Source: Bacteroidales bacterium
GTDB lineage: Bacteria; Bacteroidota; Bacteroidia; Bacteroidales; UBA932
Assembly: GCA_024398075.1 (NCBI GenBank)
Contig: JAKSJM010000030.1
Coordinates: 1-33,562, forward strand
Direction: 5' to 3'
DNA length: 33,562 nucleotides
In this document: positions 1-7,671 of the stretch, in pieces
Layout: each line of letters starts with the position of its first letter
Position numbering within the stretch: the stretch's first letter is position 1
The notes under the pieces: generated by a model
What the model was told of the DNA's origin: nothing
Databases searched by the model: none
The model's input: the letters and a program-made list of their open reading frames with translations, nothing else
Position numbers and translations under genes: made by a program

Positions 1-319
1 TCTCCCGCGCAGGACGCGACCCCGACAGATACGCCGTTTCATCCGGGTCGTGGCAAGGCGAGTAGCGGTGGGCGCGGCAGAGGGTGGGTGGCGGACCTTT
101 CGTGCTGCGCACTTCATCCCCCTCGCGCTGCGCGCTACGGACCCATTCACGAGGCCATGGGCGGCCACGGGTCCGCCATCCCACCCTCCGCCAGCGCTCC
201 ACCGACACTTGCGCAAGCACAGCGCGCAAAAAAGCGATTCTGTGCGCAAGGGTGGGCAGCCCGGCAGGGGCTGGGCCTAGCGAGCCAGAGATAGCCGGCA
301 CAGGGAGGCGGCACAGGAC
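1..319. other. GC-rich non-coding block with nested inverted repeats
   Basis: No convincing gene lies in this stretch. By hand count 207 of the first 300 bases are G or C (69%), whereas other intergenic regions here are clearly AT-rich. It holds a long imperfect hairpin with arms at 81-97 and 170-187 (one extra base in the right arm). Inside it is a shorter stem, GGACCC at 139-144 with GGGTCC at 169-174. Further stems are CTTGCGCA at 208-215 with TGCGCAAG at 243-250, and CAGCCC at 257-262 with GGGCTG at 268-273. CGGCACAGG is directly repeated at 296-304 and 309-317. Short open frames exist in three overlapping frames but are Arg/Pro/Ala-rich and match no family I know. It could be an interspersed repeat, a structured RNA, or the 3' region of the GH43 transcript. 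Its left limit is outside the window. Confidence 0.6.
81..187. repeat. Long imperfect inverted repeat
   Basis: The left arm AGGGTGGGTGGCGGACC (81-97) is the reverse complement of 170-187 apart from one extra base in the right arm. The 72-base spacer contains a second nested stem. Weaker complementarity continues outward to about 70 and 200. The structure could form in DNA or in RNA from either strand. It lacks the T-run expected of an intrinsic terminator. Confidence 0.7.
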
Positions 320-1903
320 CTAGCGGGGCTGGTAGATGAAGGACTTGAAGTCGGCGTAGGAGGTGGAGGCGGGGGCGGTGGTCACGGCATACATGCCGAG
401 GACGACACCGGTGAAGCCGCCTGCGGTCTCGCTGCTGAGGAAGCGCATGTCGAGGTGGCCGAGGTACTCGTAGGACTTGCCGGCGTCGGCGCAGTAGAAG
501 TCATAGCCGGTGGCTGTGGCCTCGACCTTGAGGCGGGCTGAGTTTGAGGACAGAATCATCTCCTGCTCCACGTGCTTGAGGCCGTAGAGGGTGTACTGGA
601 GGGTCACAGCGACGGGACTGTAGCCCAGCTGTGTGCTTGGGTACTTCTTCAGGAAGAGGTCGGCGTGTGCCTGTGGGCACATGTAGACCGTGAGGCCGGC
701 TTCGAGCTCGGACATGGCCTTGGAGTCCATCTGGACCTCAGTCTCAAGGGAGAATGCCTGATGCTCCTGGCGATGGGCGATGAAGGTAGGCGAAGTGGCG
801 TCGTCGAGAGTGACGGTAGTCGGCACGAGACGGAGCGCGCCGCTCGACATGAAGTGGTAATTCTCCATGCGAGGGTTGTTCAGCCACATCCATTCTGGAC
901 CGAACTCCTTGGTAATGAGAAGGTTCTTTGGTTTGTCAGGGTAGCTCTTCTGCGGAAGGGTCTTCACCTCTGGATTATCGAGATAGACGAGGCCACCATC
1001 TCCCACCTTAGGCCACTCCCCTTCTGGCCAGTCGACTGGCACGAGGAAGGTCTCGCGACCCATGACGTGGTGGCCATTCTCCATGCGGAATCCCAGACAC
1101 ACGAGCCACCAGCTGCCATCCTGCGCCTGCACCATGTCCGCATGGCCAAGGCCCTGGATAGGGCTCTTCTGTCCACGCTGGCAGAAATGGGTCAGGATAG
1201 GGTTTGCTGGATTTGCCTCGTAAGGACCATATATATCGCGGCTACGGGCAATGGTGACGCTGTGTCCTATCTCGGTGCCGCCTTCAGCGATCATGAGATA
1301 GTACCAGCCATCTTTCTTGTAAATATGTGGAGACTCAGGGTATCTGCCGCCAAGGCCTCCCCAGATGCGGCGCGACTCTGAAAGACGCTCTCCACTCTTA
1401 GGGTCAATGGTACAGAGCGAAATGCCATCTTCAGGGTTTGAGACCATGTAGCAGACGCCATCCTCGAAATAGAGAGATGGATCGATGCCTCCCTGCTCGA
1501 GCCATACGGGCTCGGACCACTCGCCCTTGGGATCATCGGTGTACACGAGGAAGTTGCCCTTGTCACTGACATTTGTCGTGATCATGTAGAAGGTACCCGC
1601 ATCGTAGCGTATGGTAGGGGCATAGATGCCACTCGAGAAGGTGGCGCCCTGAAGGTTCAGCTGCGAGGAGCGAGTGAGGACATTGCCCACCTGAGTCCAA
1701 TGCACCAGGTCGCGGCTCTGGAAGAGAGGCACGCCCGGAAAATACTGGAACGAGCTGTTGACCAGATAGTAGTCATTACCGACACGGCAGATGCTTGGGT
1801 CCGGATGGAATCCCGGGATGATGGGGTTCTGGTAGCCTTTCTGTACCTGCGCCGAGCACAGCACTGACATGGCCAGCAGGATGGTGGTCAATATCTTCTT
1901 CAT
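320..1903 (-). CDS. GH43 family glycoside hydrolase (beta-xylosidase / arabinofuranosidase type)
   Basis: This is a secreted glycosidase of family GH43, a five-bladed beta-propeller family acting mainly on xylan and arabinan side chains. The 527-residue protein starts with a signal peptide, probably cut after the Cys-Ser-Ala at residues 16-18. The three canonical acidic residues are visible: Asp35 in HPDPS (general base), Asp141 in GGIDPS (pKa modulator) and Glu190 in RYPESPH (general acid). The region after about residue 320 fits the C-terminal beta-sandwich common in this family. It begins 12 bp after asnA on the same strand and is probably cotranscribed with yitT and asnA, an unexpected place for a glycan enzyme with no SusCD partner nearby. 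Family assignment is firm; substrate (xylooligosaccharide or arabinoside) is inference. Downstream lies the GC-rich block. Confidence 0.93.
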   Translation of the reverse strand: MKKILTTILLAMSVLCSAQVQKGYQNPIIPGFHPDPSICRVGNDYYLVNSSFQYFPGVPLFQSRDLVHWTQVGNVLTRSSQLNLQGATFSSGIYAPTIRYDAGTFYMITTNVSDKGNFLVYTDDPKGEWSEPVWLEQGGIDPSLYFEDGVCYMVSNPEDGISLCTIDPKSGERLSESRRIWGGLGGRYPESPHIYKKDGWYYLMIAEGGTEIGHSVTIARSRDIYGPYEANPANPILTHFCQRGQKSPIQGLGHADMVQAQDGSWWLVCLGFRMENGHHVMGRETFLVPVDWPEGEWPKVGDGGLVYLDNPEVKTLPQKSYPDKPKNLLITKEFGPEWMWLNNPRMENYHFMSSGALRLVPTTVTLDDATSPTFIAHRQEHQAFSLETEVQMDSKAMSELEAGLTVYMCPQAHADLFLKKYPSTQLGYSPVAVTLQYTLYGLKHVEQEMILSSNSARLKVEATATGYDFYCADAGKSYEYLGHLDMRFLSSETAGGFTGVVLGMYAVTTAPASTSYADFKSFIYQPR

Positions 1904-1915
1904 ACAATGTTATGT

Positions 1916-2926
1916 CTATGCAAGGTGTATGCCCGCCTGCTCGCACTTTTCGCGCATCTCGGCAGGCCAGATGCTGCTCTGGATTTCGCCGATGTGTGCC
2001 TTGCGAAGAAGGAACATACACAGACGAGACTGGCCGATACCGCCTCCAATGGTGCAAGGAAGTTCGCCAGCAAGCAGCTTGCTGTGATAGTAAAGATTCT
2101 TCTTCTGATCTTCACCCTTGATGGCGAGCTGCTTCTCGAGCGACTTCTCGTCCACACGGATTCCCATGCTGGACACCTCAAATGCGCTCTCGAGCACCTC
2201 GTTCCACACCAGAAGGTCGCCATTCAGGTCCCAATCATCGTAGTCAGCGGCGCGGCCATCGTGCGAATGGCCATCGGAAAGAGCCTTTCCGATGCCGATC
2301 ACGAACACAGCGCCCCACTTGCGCACGATCTCATTCTCGCGCTGCTTAGGGGTGAGACCTGGATACATGTCGAGAAGTTCCTGAGCAGTAATGAACTGGA
2401 TCTCTTCAGGAAGCTGTGGAACTATCTGAGGAAACTCAACGAAAAGCTTGTTCTCAGTGACCTTTATGGCCTCGTATATACGGCGGACCATCTTTTTCAG
2501 GAAGTCCAGATTCCTGTCCTCGCGACGAATCACTCGCTCCCAGTCCCACTGGTCCACGTAGATGGAGTGGATGTTGTCGAGCTCTTCGTCTGGACGAAGG
2601 GCGTTCATGTCGGTGTACAGGCCACGGCCTGGCTGGACCTTCATCTCGGCGAGCTTGAGTCTCTTCCACTTCGCGAGCGAGTGGACAACCTCAGCGCGCT
2701 GCTCGCCCATGTCCTTGATAGGAAATGCCACCGGGCGCTCCACGCCATTCAGGTCATCATTGATACCAGTACCGGAAAGAACCATCATAGGCGCTGTCAC
2801 TCTAAGGAGCGACAGCTGCGCAGAAAGATTCTCCTGGAACATGTCTTTCACGGCCTTGATGGCCTTTTCTGTATTTTCCATGCCTCCGAGGAGGTCACAG
2901 TAGTGTGGGGGAATGAATAAGTTCAT
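1916..2926 (-). CDS. asnA: Aspartate--ammonia ligase (asparagine synthetase A)
   Basis: AsnA makes asparagine from aspartate, ammonia and ATP in the cytoplasm, using a fold related to class II aminoacyl-tRNA synthetases. The 336-residue length is close to the roughly 330 of E. coli AsnA and the whole sequence is family-like. Conserved stretches include LSGTGINDDLNG near residue 51, VHSLAKWKR near 82, GRGLYTDMNALRP near 100, IYVDQWDWE near 122 and TIGGGIGQSRLCM near the C-terminus. The start lies 2 bp after the yitT stop, so the two are probably cotranscribed and perhaps translationally coupled. A 1-kb open frame runs antisense to nearly the whole gene but looks like a codon-bias shadow. No regulator or RNA leader specific to asparagine is visible. 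Confidence 0.96.
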   Translation of the reverse strand: MNLFIPPHYCDLLGGMENTEKAIKAVKDMFQENLSAQLSLLRVTAPMMVLSGTGINDDLNGVERPVAFPIKDMGEQRAEVVHSLAKWKRLKLAEMKVQPGRGLYTDMNALRPDEELDNIHSIYVDQWDWERVIRREDRNLDFLKKMVRRIYEAIKVTENKLFVEFPQIVPQLPEEIQFITAQELLDMYPGLTPKQRENEIVRKWGAVFVIGIGKALSDGHSHDGRAADYDDWDLNGDLLVWNEVLESAFEVSSMGIRVDEKSLEKQLAIKGEDQKKNLYYHSKLLAGELPCTIGGGIGQSRLCMFLLRKAHIGEIQSSIWPAEMREKCEQAGIHLA

Positions 2927-2928
2927 AA

Positions 2929-3909
2929 TTATTTCGGTTCTGCGTCGACTCCAGTGGTGATAGTGGTGAGTTTATGGTGCTTGAACCAGGTTCCATAAAT
3001 CTCGCTTACATTTCCCGCTGTCATGAACGCCTTGACATTGTTTCTCTTGAGGAACTCCATGAGGTCGGAGAACTCGTCCTTGGTGAGGATCACCTGGATC
3101 TCAGTCTGAGTCTCGCCGGAGTAGCCGCCCTTGATCTCATAGATGGAGCATCCGCGCACGAGGTCATTTATGATGAACTGACGGATGAGGTCATTCTTCT
3201 CCGAAATGATGCAGACACGCTTGCGTCTGTTCAAGGTATCGGTGAAGTAGTCCACCACGACTCCATTGATCCAAGTGCCGATGAGGCCGATGATGACCAT
3301 ACGGAATGGATTGATGGCAAATGCCGTGCAGCAGATGATGGCTCCCGCGATGGAAACCGATGCACCGATATCGAAGTGGAAATACTTGTTCACGATCTTT
3401 GCGAGGATGTCGAGGCCTCCCGTAGAAGCGTTGATGCTGAACATCAGAGCCTGGGCTGCACTGAGCAGGAGCACGAAGCAGCAAAGGTCAAACCAAGGGT
3501 CTCCCATCACTGAAGGAGCTCCGGTGGCGGCGTTCATCACCGCAAAGTTCTGCCATGGAGCCACCTTTTCCCAAAGACCGGTGAAAGGTCCAAGGATGAG
3601 GGCCGTGTAGACAGTCTTCACGCCGAACTCCTTGTTCACCATAAAATACGCCATGATAAGCAGGATGACATTTATCACCAGGATGGTCGTCGAAAGCTTG
3701 ATCTGTATGCCAATGGCCTCGAAAATGCCCACGAGTACAATGGAAAGACCGGAGATGGTACCGATGATAAGCTTCGACGGCACGAGGAAATAATAGACGG
3801 CAGCCGATGTCACGAGCATACCTAAAGTCATGATAATGAGTTCCTTCCAGAACTTCCAAGTCTTGATGTAATCAAGAGCCTTCTTCAAGGCGTTAGTGAT
3901 GGTGGTCAT
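2929..3909 (-). CDS. YitT family membrane protein (DUF161 / DUF2179)
   Basis: This is an inner-membrane protein of the YitT family, whose transport or regulatory role is not established. The N-terminal two-thirds is hydrophobic, with several predicted membrane segments (for example around residues 18-42, 48-75 and 80-100). The last ~80 residues form a soluble DUF2179-like domain with the typical 'IYEIKGGYSG...' stretch. I chose the ATG at 3909 over an in-frame ATG at 3933. The upstream codons overlap a likely -7 promoter element, and the start at 3909 (MTTITNALKK) gives a normal cytoplasmic lead before the first membrane segment. It is followed 2 bp later by asnA. The 39-bp gap behind the methyltransferase suggests that a new transcription unit starts here. 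Confidence 0.9.
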   Translation of the reverse strand: MTTITNALKKALDYIKTWKFWKELIIMTLGMLVTSAAVYYFLVPSKLIIGTISGLSIVLVGIFEAIGIQIKLSTTILVINVILLIMAYFMVNKEFGVKTVYTALILGPFTGLWEKVAPWQNFAVMNAATGAPSVMGDPWFDLCCFVLLLSAAQALMFSINASTGGLDILAKIVNKYFHFDIGASVSIAGAIICCTAFAINPFRMVIIGLIGTWINGVVVDYFTDTLNRRKRVCIISEKNDLIRQFIINDLVRGCSIYEIKGGYSGETQTEIQVILTKDEFSDLMEFLKRNNVKAFMTAGNVSEIYGTWFKHHKLTTITTGVDAEPK

Positions 3910-3930
3910 TAGATGTATGTGTTTAGCACA

Positions 3931-3938
3931 CAAAAATA
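3931..3938 (-). promoter_or_regulatory. Candidate -7 element for yitT-asnA-GH43
   Basis: The minus strand reads TATTTTTG here, matching the Bacteroidetes TAnnTTTG element, about 22 bp before the chosen yitT start. A good TTG -33 element at the usual spacing is not evident, so the call is tentative. Confidence 0.4.
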
Positions 3939-3948
3939 ATCAATTTTT

Positions 3949-4653
3949 CTATTTCTTCACACCCATGAACGCCACGTATGAACCCCTATCATAGCCTTCC
4001 TGTGGCTCCTCAACCCTCTCATTGGAGAAGTGAGGGTCGGCGGTAAGGCTCTGCATGAAGCTGATATCCTGGAAGCCAGCCTCACGGATAGGATCCGTGC
4101 TTTCCTTGGTGGTGCGCCACCTGGCCTCCTTCACAAGCTCGATAGGATAAGGCATGTTCGGAGACACATCGCTAAGAAGCGGGTGCTCCCAGGTGCCCAG
4201 GACCATTGCCAGATTATAAAGTATGCCATAGGCGCTCTCCTTTGGAACATCTACCACGACTATGCGTCCGCCTGGACGAAGCGCAGCGTAAGCCTTCTTG
4301 AAGGCCTTCACGAGGTCATTCATGTAGCAAGGGCAGCCATTGAAAAGCACTGTATCAAAGAGTTCCACGCCATAGTCCGCATCCTCTGCAGTGCCGATTT
4401 CCACCTCGAAACCACGCTTTCTCGCGATCTCCGCCATGCCCTCGGCAGGCTCTATGCAGCGCTTGAAGGTCACGCCGTAGTCGCGCTTCAGCGACGACTC
4501 GAAAAGCGCGCTTCCGCAGCCGATGGAAAGCACTTCGCCCGCATCTTTCAGGCAGGCAGCCACTAGCTTGAGCTCGGTCTCAAAGACCACGCTGTTTGCC
4601 ATGAACCAAGCATCGTAGTCCGATGCATACTTGTCAAAATTCTGATATCCCAT
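3949..4653 (-). CDS. Class I SAM-dependent methyltransferase
   Basis: The 234-residue protein has the Rossmann-fold methyltransferase signature. Motif I is VLSIGCGSALFE near residue 40, an acidic strand end (IEPAEGMAEIARKRG) follows near 67, the motif II/III region is DTVLFNGCPCY near 100, and LRPGGRIVVVDVP lies near 124. No membrane segment or signal peptide is apparent, so it should be cytoplasmic. The substrate cannot be read from the sequence. It starts 3 bp after the thiD stop, as the last gene of the TPP-riboswitch operon, which hints at a link to thiamine or vitamin metabolism without proving one. It may instead be a ubiE-like or small-molecule methyltransferase carried along by position. 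Family-level confidence is high, functional confidence low. Confidence 0.85.
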   Translation of the reverse strand: MGYQNFDKYASDYDAWFMANSVVFETELKLVAACLKDAGEVLSIGCGSALFESSLKRDYGVTFKRCIEPAEGMAEIARKRGFEVEIGTAEDADYGVELFDTVLFNGCPCYMNDLVKAFKKAYAALRPGGRIVVVDVPKESAYGILYNLAMVLGTWEHPLLSDVSPNMPYPIELVKEARWRTTKESTDPIREAGFQDISFMQSLTADPHFSNERVEEPQEGYDRGSYVAFMGVKK

Positions 4654-4656
4654 AGT

Positions 4657-5463
4657 TTAATGTATTCTCCAAAAATGATCCACAGGGCCATGTCCATGGC
4701 CTATCTGATAGTCCGCTCCAGCCTCGATGGCCTTCGCGATATAGTCTTTCGCAGCACGGGCAGCATCGTCCAGATCGAGGCCCTGCGCGAGGTACGAGGC
4801 GAACGCTGAAGACAGCGTGCAGCCGGTACCGTGGGTATTTGCCGAATGGATGCGCTTCGAGTGAAGCTCTATGCAAGTGTCCTTCTCCGCGTTGTAGAAG
4901 ATGTCGGTGAGGTCCTCCTCTGTGAGGTGACCAGCCTTCATGAGTACGGAAACCTTGCCTCCACAAGAGAGCTTGCGGGCGATGGCAGGAAGGTCAGCCT
5001 GCGAGCGTATCTTCTCTCCCGCCATGATCTCAGCCTCCGGGATGTTCGGTGTGATGACGCGCGCCATAGGTACGAGCTCGCGGATGAGGACGGCGATAGC
5101 CTCGTCCTCGATGAGCTTGTGGCCGGAGGTGGCGACCATCACGGGGTCAAGGACAATGTTCTTGACGCCATGGTCAATGAGCTTCTGCTTCACGCACATG
5201 ATCACCTCCTCGCTATGGAGCATGCCTATCTTCACAGCATCTGCGCCAATGTCCGAGAGCACAGCATCTATCTGTCCTCCAAGTATTTCCACAGGGACAG
5301 GATGCACGGCTTCCACGCCGACGGTATTCTGGACCGTAACTGCGGTGATGGCACTTGCGGCATAGCCACCTGTCGCGCTGATGGACTTGATGTCGGCCTG
5401 GATGCCAGCGCCGCCACCAGAGTCGCTACCAGCTATCGTAAGTACTCTTGGGTAAGTTTTCAT
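4657..5463 (-). CDS. thiD: Hydroxymethylpyrimidine / phosphomethylpyrimidine kinase
   Basis: ThiD phosphorylates HMP to HMP-P and then to HMP-PP, the pyrimidine substrate of ThiE. The 268-residue length is normal for the ribokinase-like family. Diagnostic stretches are the N-terminal TIAGSDSGGGAGIQADIK (near residues 9-26), LDPVMVATSGHKL near 104, TPNIPEAE near 138, and the anion hole with catalytic aspartate in THGTGCTLSSAF near 210. Its ATG overlaps the TGA of the upstream thiE-tenA gene in an ATGA arrangement, so translation is probably coupled. With ThiM, ThiE and TenA it completes salvage of both thiamine halves; no de novo genes (thiC, thiG, thiH) are in the window. Confidence 0.96.
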   Translation of the reverse strand: MKTYPRVLTIAGSDSGGGAGIQADIKSISATGGYAASAITAVTVQNTVGVEAVHPVPVEILGGQIDAVLSDIGADAVKIGMLHSEEVIMCVKQKLIDHGVKNIVLDPVMVATSGHKLIEDEAIAVLIRELVPMARVITPNIPEAEIMAGEKIRSQADLPAIARKLSCGGKVSVLMKAGHLTEEDLTDIFYNAEKDTCIELHSKRIHSANTHGTGCTLSSAFASYLAQGLDLDDAARAAKDYIAKAIEAGADYQIGHGHGPVDHFWRIH

Positions 5464-6764
5464 TTTATGTAATCGTAATTCTTTTCTTCACCTCTGTAAC
5501 CATAGTCCCAGAAGGCGTATTCCATGAGAGTGCCGTCAAGGAAAGCCTTGTCCATCTGGATCAAGGTCTTCTCGGAAGCCTCTGCAGCGTATTTGTCTAT
5601 GACTTTCAGCAGGTCCTCGACTCCCTTCGTAAACGCCTCATTTCCATACTCCTGAATCCACTCTTTGTATGGATTCCCCTCAAGTTTGGCAATCTTCAGG
5701 ATATGAAGACCGACTTCATTGTATATCCACATGCAAGGAAGGATGGCGGCGAACGCCACAGGCAGCACACCTGTGTTTATGCCACTCATGATCCTGTGGT
5801 TATATGAAGAGGTCACGAAGGAAGACGGCACGTCCAGCTCCATCCCGAACCTCTCGATGAGAAGCTCGTGCATGGCCTTCTCCCCTTCCAGACCGTCCTT
5901 TGCAAACTGTACGAAGGTCTGCTTAAGGTCTTCATCCGGAATCATGTCAGCGACAGCGAACATATGGTCGGCGTAGTCGCGAAGATATATCTCGTCCTGG
6001 GCAATGTATCTGGAGAAACGCTCCGCGGTAAGGCTTCCATCAGCGATGTCCTTGATGAAAGGAAGGCCAATGATATCGCCGTAAAGCTTCTGGGCCTTTG
6101 CCCAGATGCGCTCCGTCCACCTCTGGGGAGCGGGAGCGGAGGCATCCACGATGCCGAGCAGCTCGCGGGAAGCCGCGCAAGGGTCAGGCGCGCACACGAT
6201 GGCGCTGACCACAGCGATGCCATCGGTGCCGCAGCGCATGACGTCAGCGGCGGTCCTGGCATTCATGCCGCCAATGGCCACGCTAGGATGGCGCGAAAGC
6301 TTGACCGCCTGCGCCAGGCCCTCCAGGCCGAAAGGCGCAGCGGTGTCTGTCTTCGTCGTGGTGGAATAGATAGGTGATACGCCTATGTAGTCGACATCGA
6401 GTTCATTGGCCTCAACGACCTGCTCCATGTTCTCCACCGACAGGCCGATAATCTTGTCCGGACCGAGCAGCTTGCGCGCGATGGCGTAAGGCATGTCCGA
6501 CTGTCCGATGTGCACGCCATCCGCATCGCATGCGAGCGCGACATCCACTCTGTCGTTTATGATAAGCGGTACCCCATAAGGCTCCAGGGCCTTTTTCATG
6601 GCAATGGCGAGCTCCACGAAGTCGCGCGTATCGGCGTCCTTCTCGCGCAGCTGAACCATGGTGGCGCCACCCTCGACTGCCTGCTTCACGATGTCGAGTA
6701 TATCCCTGTCACCGGCGAGTGGTCTGTCGGTGACAAGGTACAGTCTCAAATCCTCTCTACGCAT
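5460..6764 (-). CDS. Bifunctional thiamine-phosphate synthase / TenA aminopyrimidine aminohydrolase fusion
   Basis: The N-terminal domain (about residues 1-205) is ThiE, which joins HMP-PP and thiazole phosphate into thiamine phosphate. It shows YLVTDRP, VQLREKD, the NDRVDVALACDADGVHIGQ loop, GVSPIYSTTTK and VAIGGM. The C-terminal domain (about 215-434) is TenA. TenA salvages thiamine breakdown products by hydrolysing aminopyrimidines to HMP. The TenA acidic residue in QDEIYL, the catalytic cysteine in ILPCMW (TenA_C class) and the glutamate in MEYAFWDY are all present, so both halves look active. I chose the ATG at 6764 (MRREDLRLYLV) because the longer ATG at 6800 would overlap thiM and adds an atypical lead; from 6764 it follows the thiM stop by 1 bp. 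The fusion channels recovered pyrimidine into synthesis in one polypeptide. Confidence 0.94.
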   Translation of the reverse strand: MRREDLRLYLVTDRPLAGDRDILDIVKQAVEGGATMVQLREKDADTRDFVELAIAMKKALEPYGVPLIINDRVDVALACDADGVHIGQSDMPYAIARKLLGPDKIIGLSVENMEQVVEANELDVDYIGVSPIYSTTTKTDTAAPFGLEGLAQAVKLSRHPSVAIGGMNARTAADVMRCGTDGIAVVSAIVCAPDPCAASRELLGIVDASAPAPQRWTERIWAKAQKLYGDIIGLPFIKDIADGSLTAERFSRYIAQDEIYLRDYADHMFAVADMIPDEDLKQTFVQFAKDGLEGEKAMHELLIERFGMELDVPSSFVTSSYNHRIMSGINTGVLPVAFAAILPCMWIYNEVGLHILKIAKLEGNPYKEWIQEYGNEAFTKGVEDLLKVIDKYAAEASEKTLIQMDKAFLDGTLMEYAFWDYGYRGEEKNYDYIK

Positions 6765-6765
6765 G

Positions 6766-7563
6766 TTACTGGCGGATAAGAAGAGCGTCCGCAGCAGCAT
6801 CTGAGGTGCTGAGCGCGTCCATGAACTTCACGGCGAATGTGCCCGTGCCGCCTGCGCTTACAGCTGCGGCCTTCTCGCCGGCCACGCCCCACAGCGCCAT
6901 GGCATTCAGCGCAGCGGTGAACGGATCGCTGTCCACAGCAGCGAATGCGCCTGTGACAGCGGTGGCAGAGCATCCCATCACGGTCACCTTGGACATGATA
7001 GGGTCGCCGTTTCTCAAGGTCTCCACACGCTCACCGTCGGTGATGTAATCGGTGGCTCCGCTCATGGAGACGATGGCTCCGGATGCCTTCGCAAGGGCCT
7101 TCGCAGCCTCTACGACGTCATCGCTGGCCATGGACGAATCCACGCCGCGTGACTTCTCGACGCAAACGCCCGCTAGGCACGCGATCTCAGAGGCATTGCC
7201 CCTGATGATGGTAGGATGAAATCCGATGAGTTCCTTGCAGATCTGGGTCCTGGCTGTGCTGGCGCCGGCGCCGACTGGGTCGAGCACCCATGGCTTGTGA
7301 AGCCTGTCAGCGGTGGCAGCGGCGATGCGCATTCCCTCCATCTCGTTCTCGTCGAGACAGCCAATGTTTACGGTCAATGCGCTGGCGATGCCGACGATCT
7401 CCTCCATCTCTCCGGCATAGAAAGACATGAGAGGAGAAGCTCCGACTGCAAGCAGTGAGTTCGCGGCGAAGTTCATCGCCACATAGTTCGTGATGTTGTG
7501 GACAAGTGGGGACTGGCTCCTGACCAGGAGGCAGTCCTGAATGAATTTTTCAGTACTGATCAT
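6766..7563 (-). CDS. thiM: Hydroxyethylthiazole kinase
   Basis: ThiM phosphorylates recovered hydroxyethylthiazole to give the thiazole substrate of ThiE. The 265-residue length is normal. Family marks include SPLVHNITNYVAMNFAAN near residue 18, GASPLMSF near 40, VLDPVGAG near 95, IRGNASEI near 119, and VMGCSATAVTGAFAA near 200. In that last segment, Cys and small residues shape the anion hole of this ribokinase-like fold. It is the first gene of the salvage operon, and a TPP aptamer ends directly at its start codon, so thiamine status should control its translation. No alternative upstream start exists without reading through the aptamer. Confidence 0.96.
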   Translation of the reverse strand: MISTEKFIQDCLLVRSQSPLVHNITNYVAMNFAANSLLAVGASPLMSFYAGEMEEIVGIASALTVNIGCLDENEMEGMRIAAATADRLHKPWVLDPVGAGASTARTQICKELIGFHPTIIRGNASEIACLAGVCVEKSRGVDSSMASDDVVEAAKALAKASGAIVSMSGATDYITDGERVETLRNGDPIMSKVTVMGCSATAVTGAFAAVDSDPFTAALNAMALWGVAGEKAAAVSAGGTGTFAVKFMDALSTSDAAADALLIRQ

Positions 7564-7564
7564 T

Positions 7565-7637
7565 TCCTTACGGCAGTATTAACTACATCAAGTTCAACGG
7601 GTATTTCTCAACAGGTCTGTCTGCCTGTACCCCGAAT
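7565..7637 (-). promoter_or_regulatory. TPP riboswitch (thi box)
   Basis: Read on the minus strand, this leader contains the conserved TPP aptamer parts in order: CGGGGTA, a small CAGG/CCTG stem, the TTGAGA core (complement of 7606-7611), ATACCCGTTGAACTTGAT, then GTTAATACTGCCGTAAGGAA. The last conserved bases lie immediately before the thiM ATG. This places the P1 3' strand over the ribosome landing site, so ligand binding would block initiation without a separate terminator. Function is established knowledge for this RNA family; the translational mode is inferred from spacing. Confidence 0.93.
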
Positions 7638-7641
7638 GATG

Positions 7642-7649
7642 CAAATATA
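7642..7649 (-). promoter_or_regulatory. Candidate -7 element for the thi operon
   Basis: The minus strand reads TATATTTG a few bases upstream of the TPP aptamer, matching TAnnTTTG. Transcription would begin just ahead of the aptamer's first helix. No clear -33 TTG is seen at 19-21 bp. Confidence 0.5.
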
Positions 7650-7671
7650 GGTATTTCTGATGAAATCTTCT

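Noticed and set aside
50-323. Short overlapping open frames in the GC-rich left block
   Set aside because: Three frames are open together, as expected at high GC. The products are rich in Arg, Pro and Ala without motifs, and none has a convincing start region.
572-1381. A 269-codon open frame antisense to GH43
   Set aside because: It has no recognisable domain or leader and lies wholly inside a gene with intact catalytic motifs.
1907-2920. A 337-codon open frame on the plus strand antisense to nearly all of asnA
   Set aside because: The minus-strand gene is an unmistakable AsnA. The antisense product matches no family I recognise and is explained by codon bias in the real gene.
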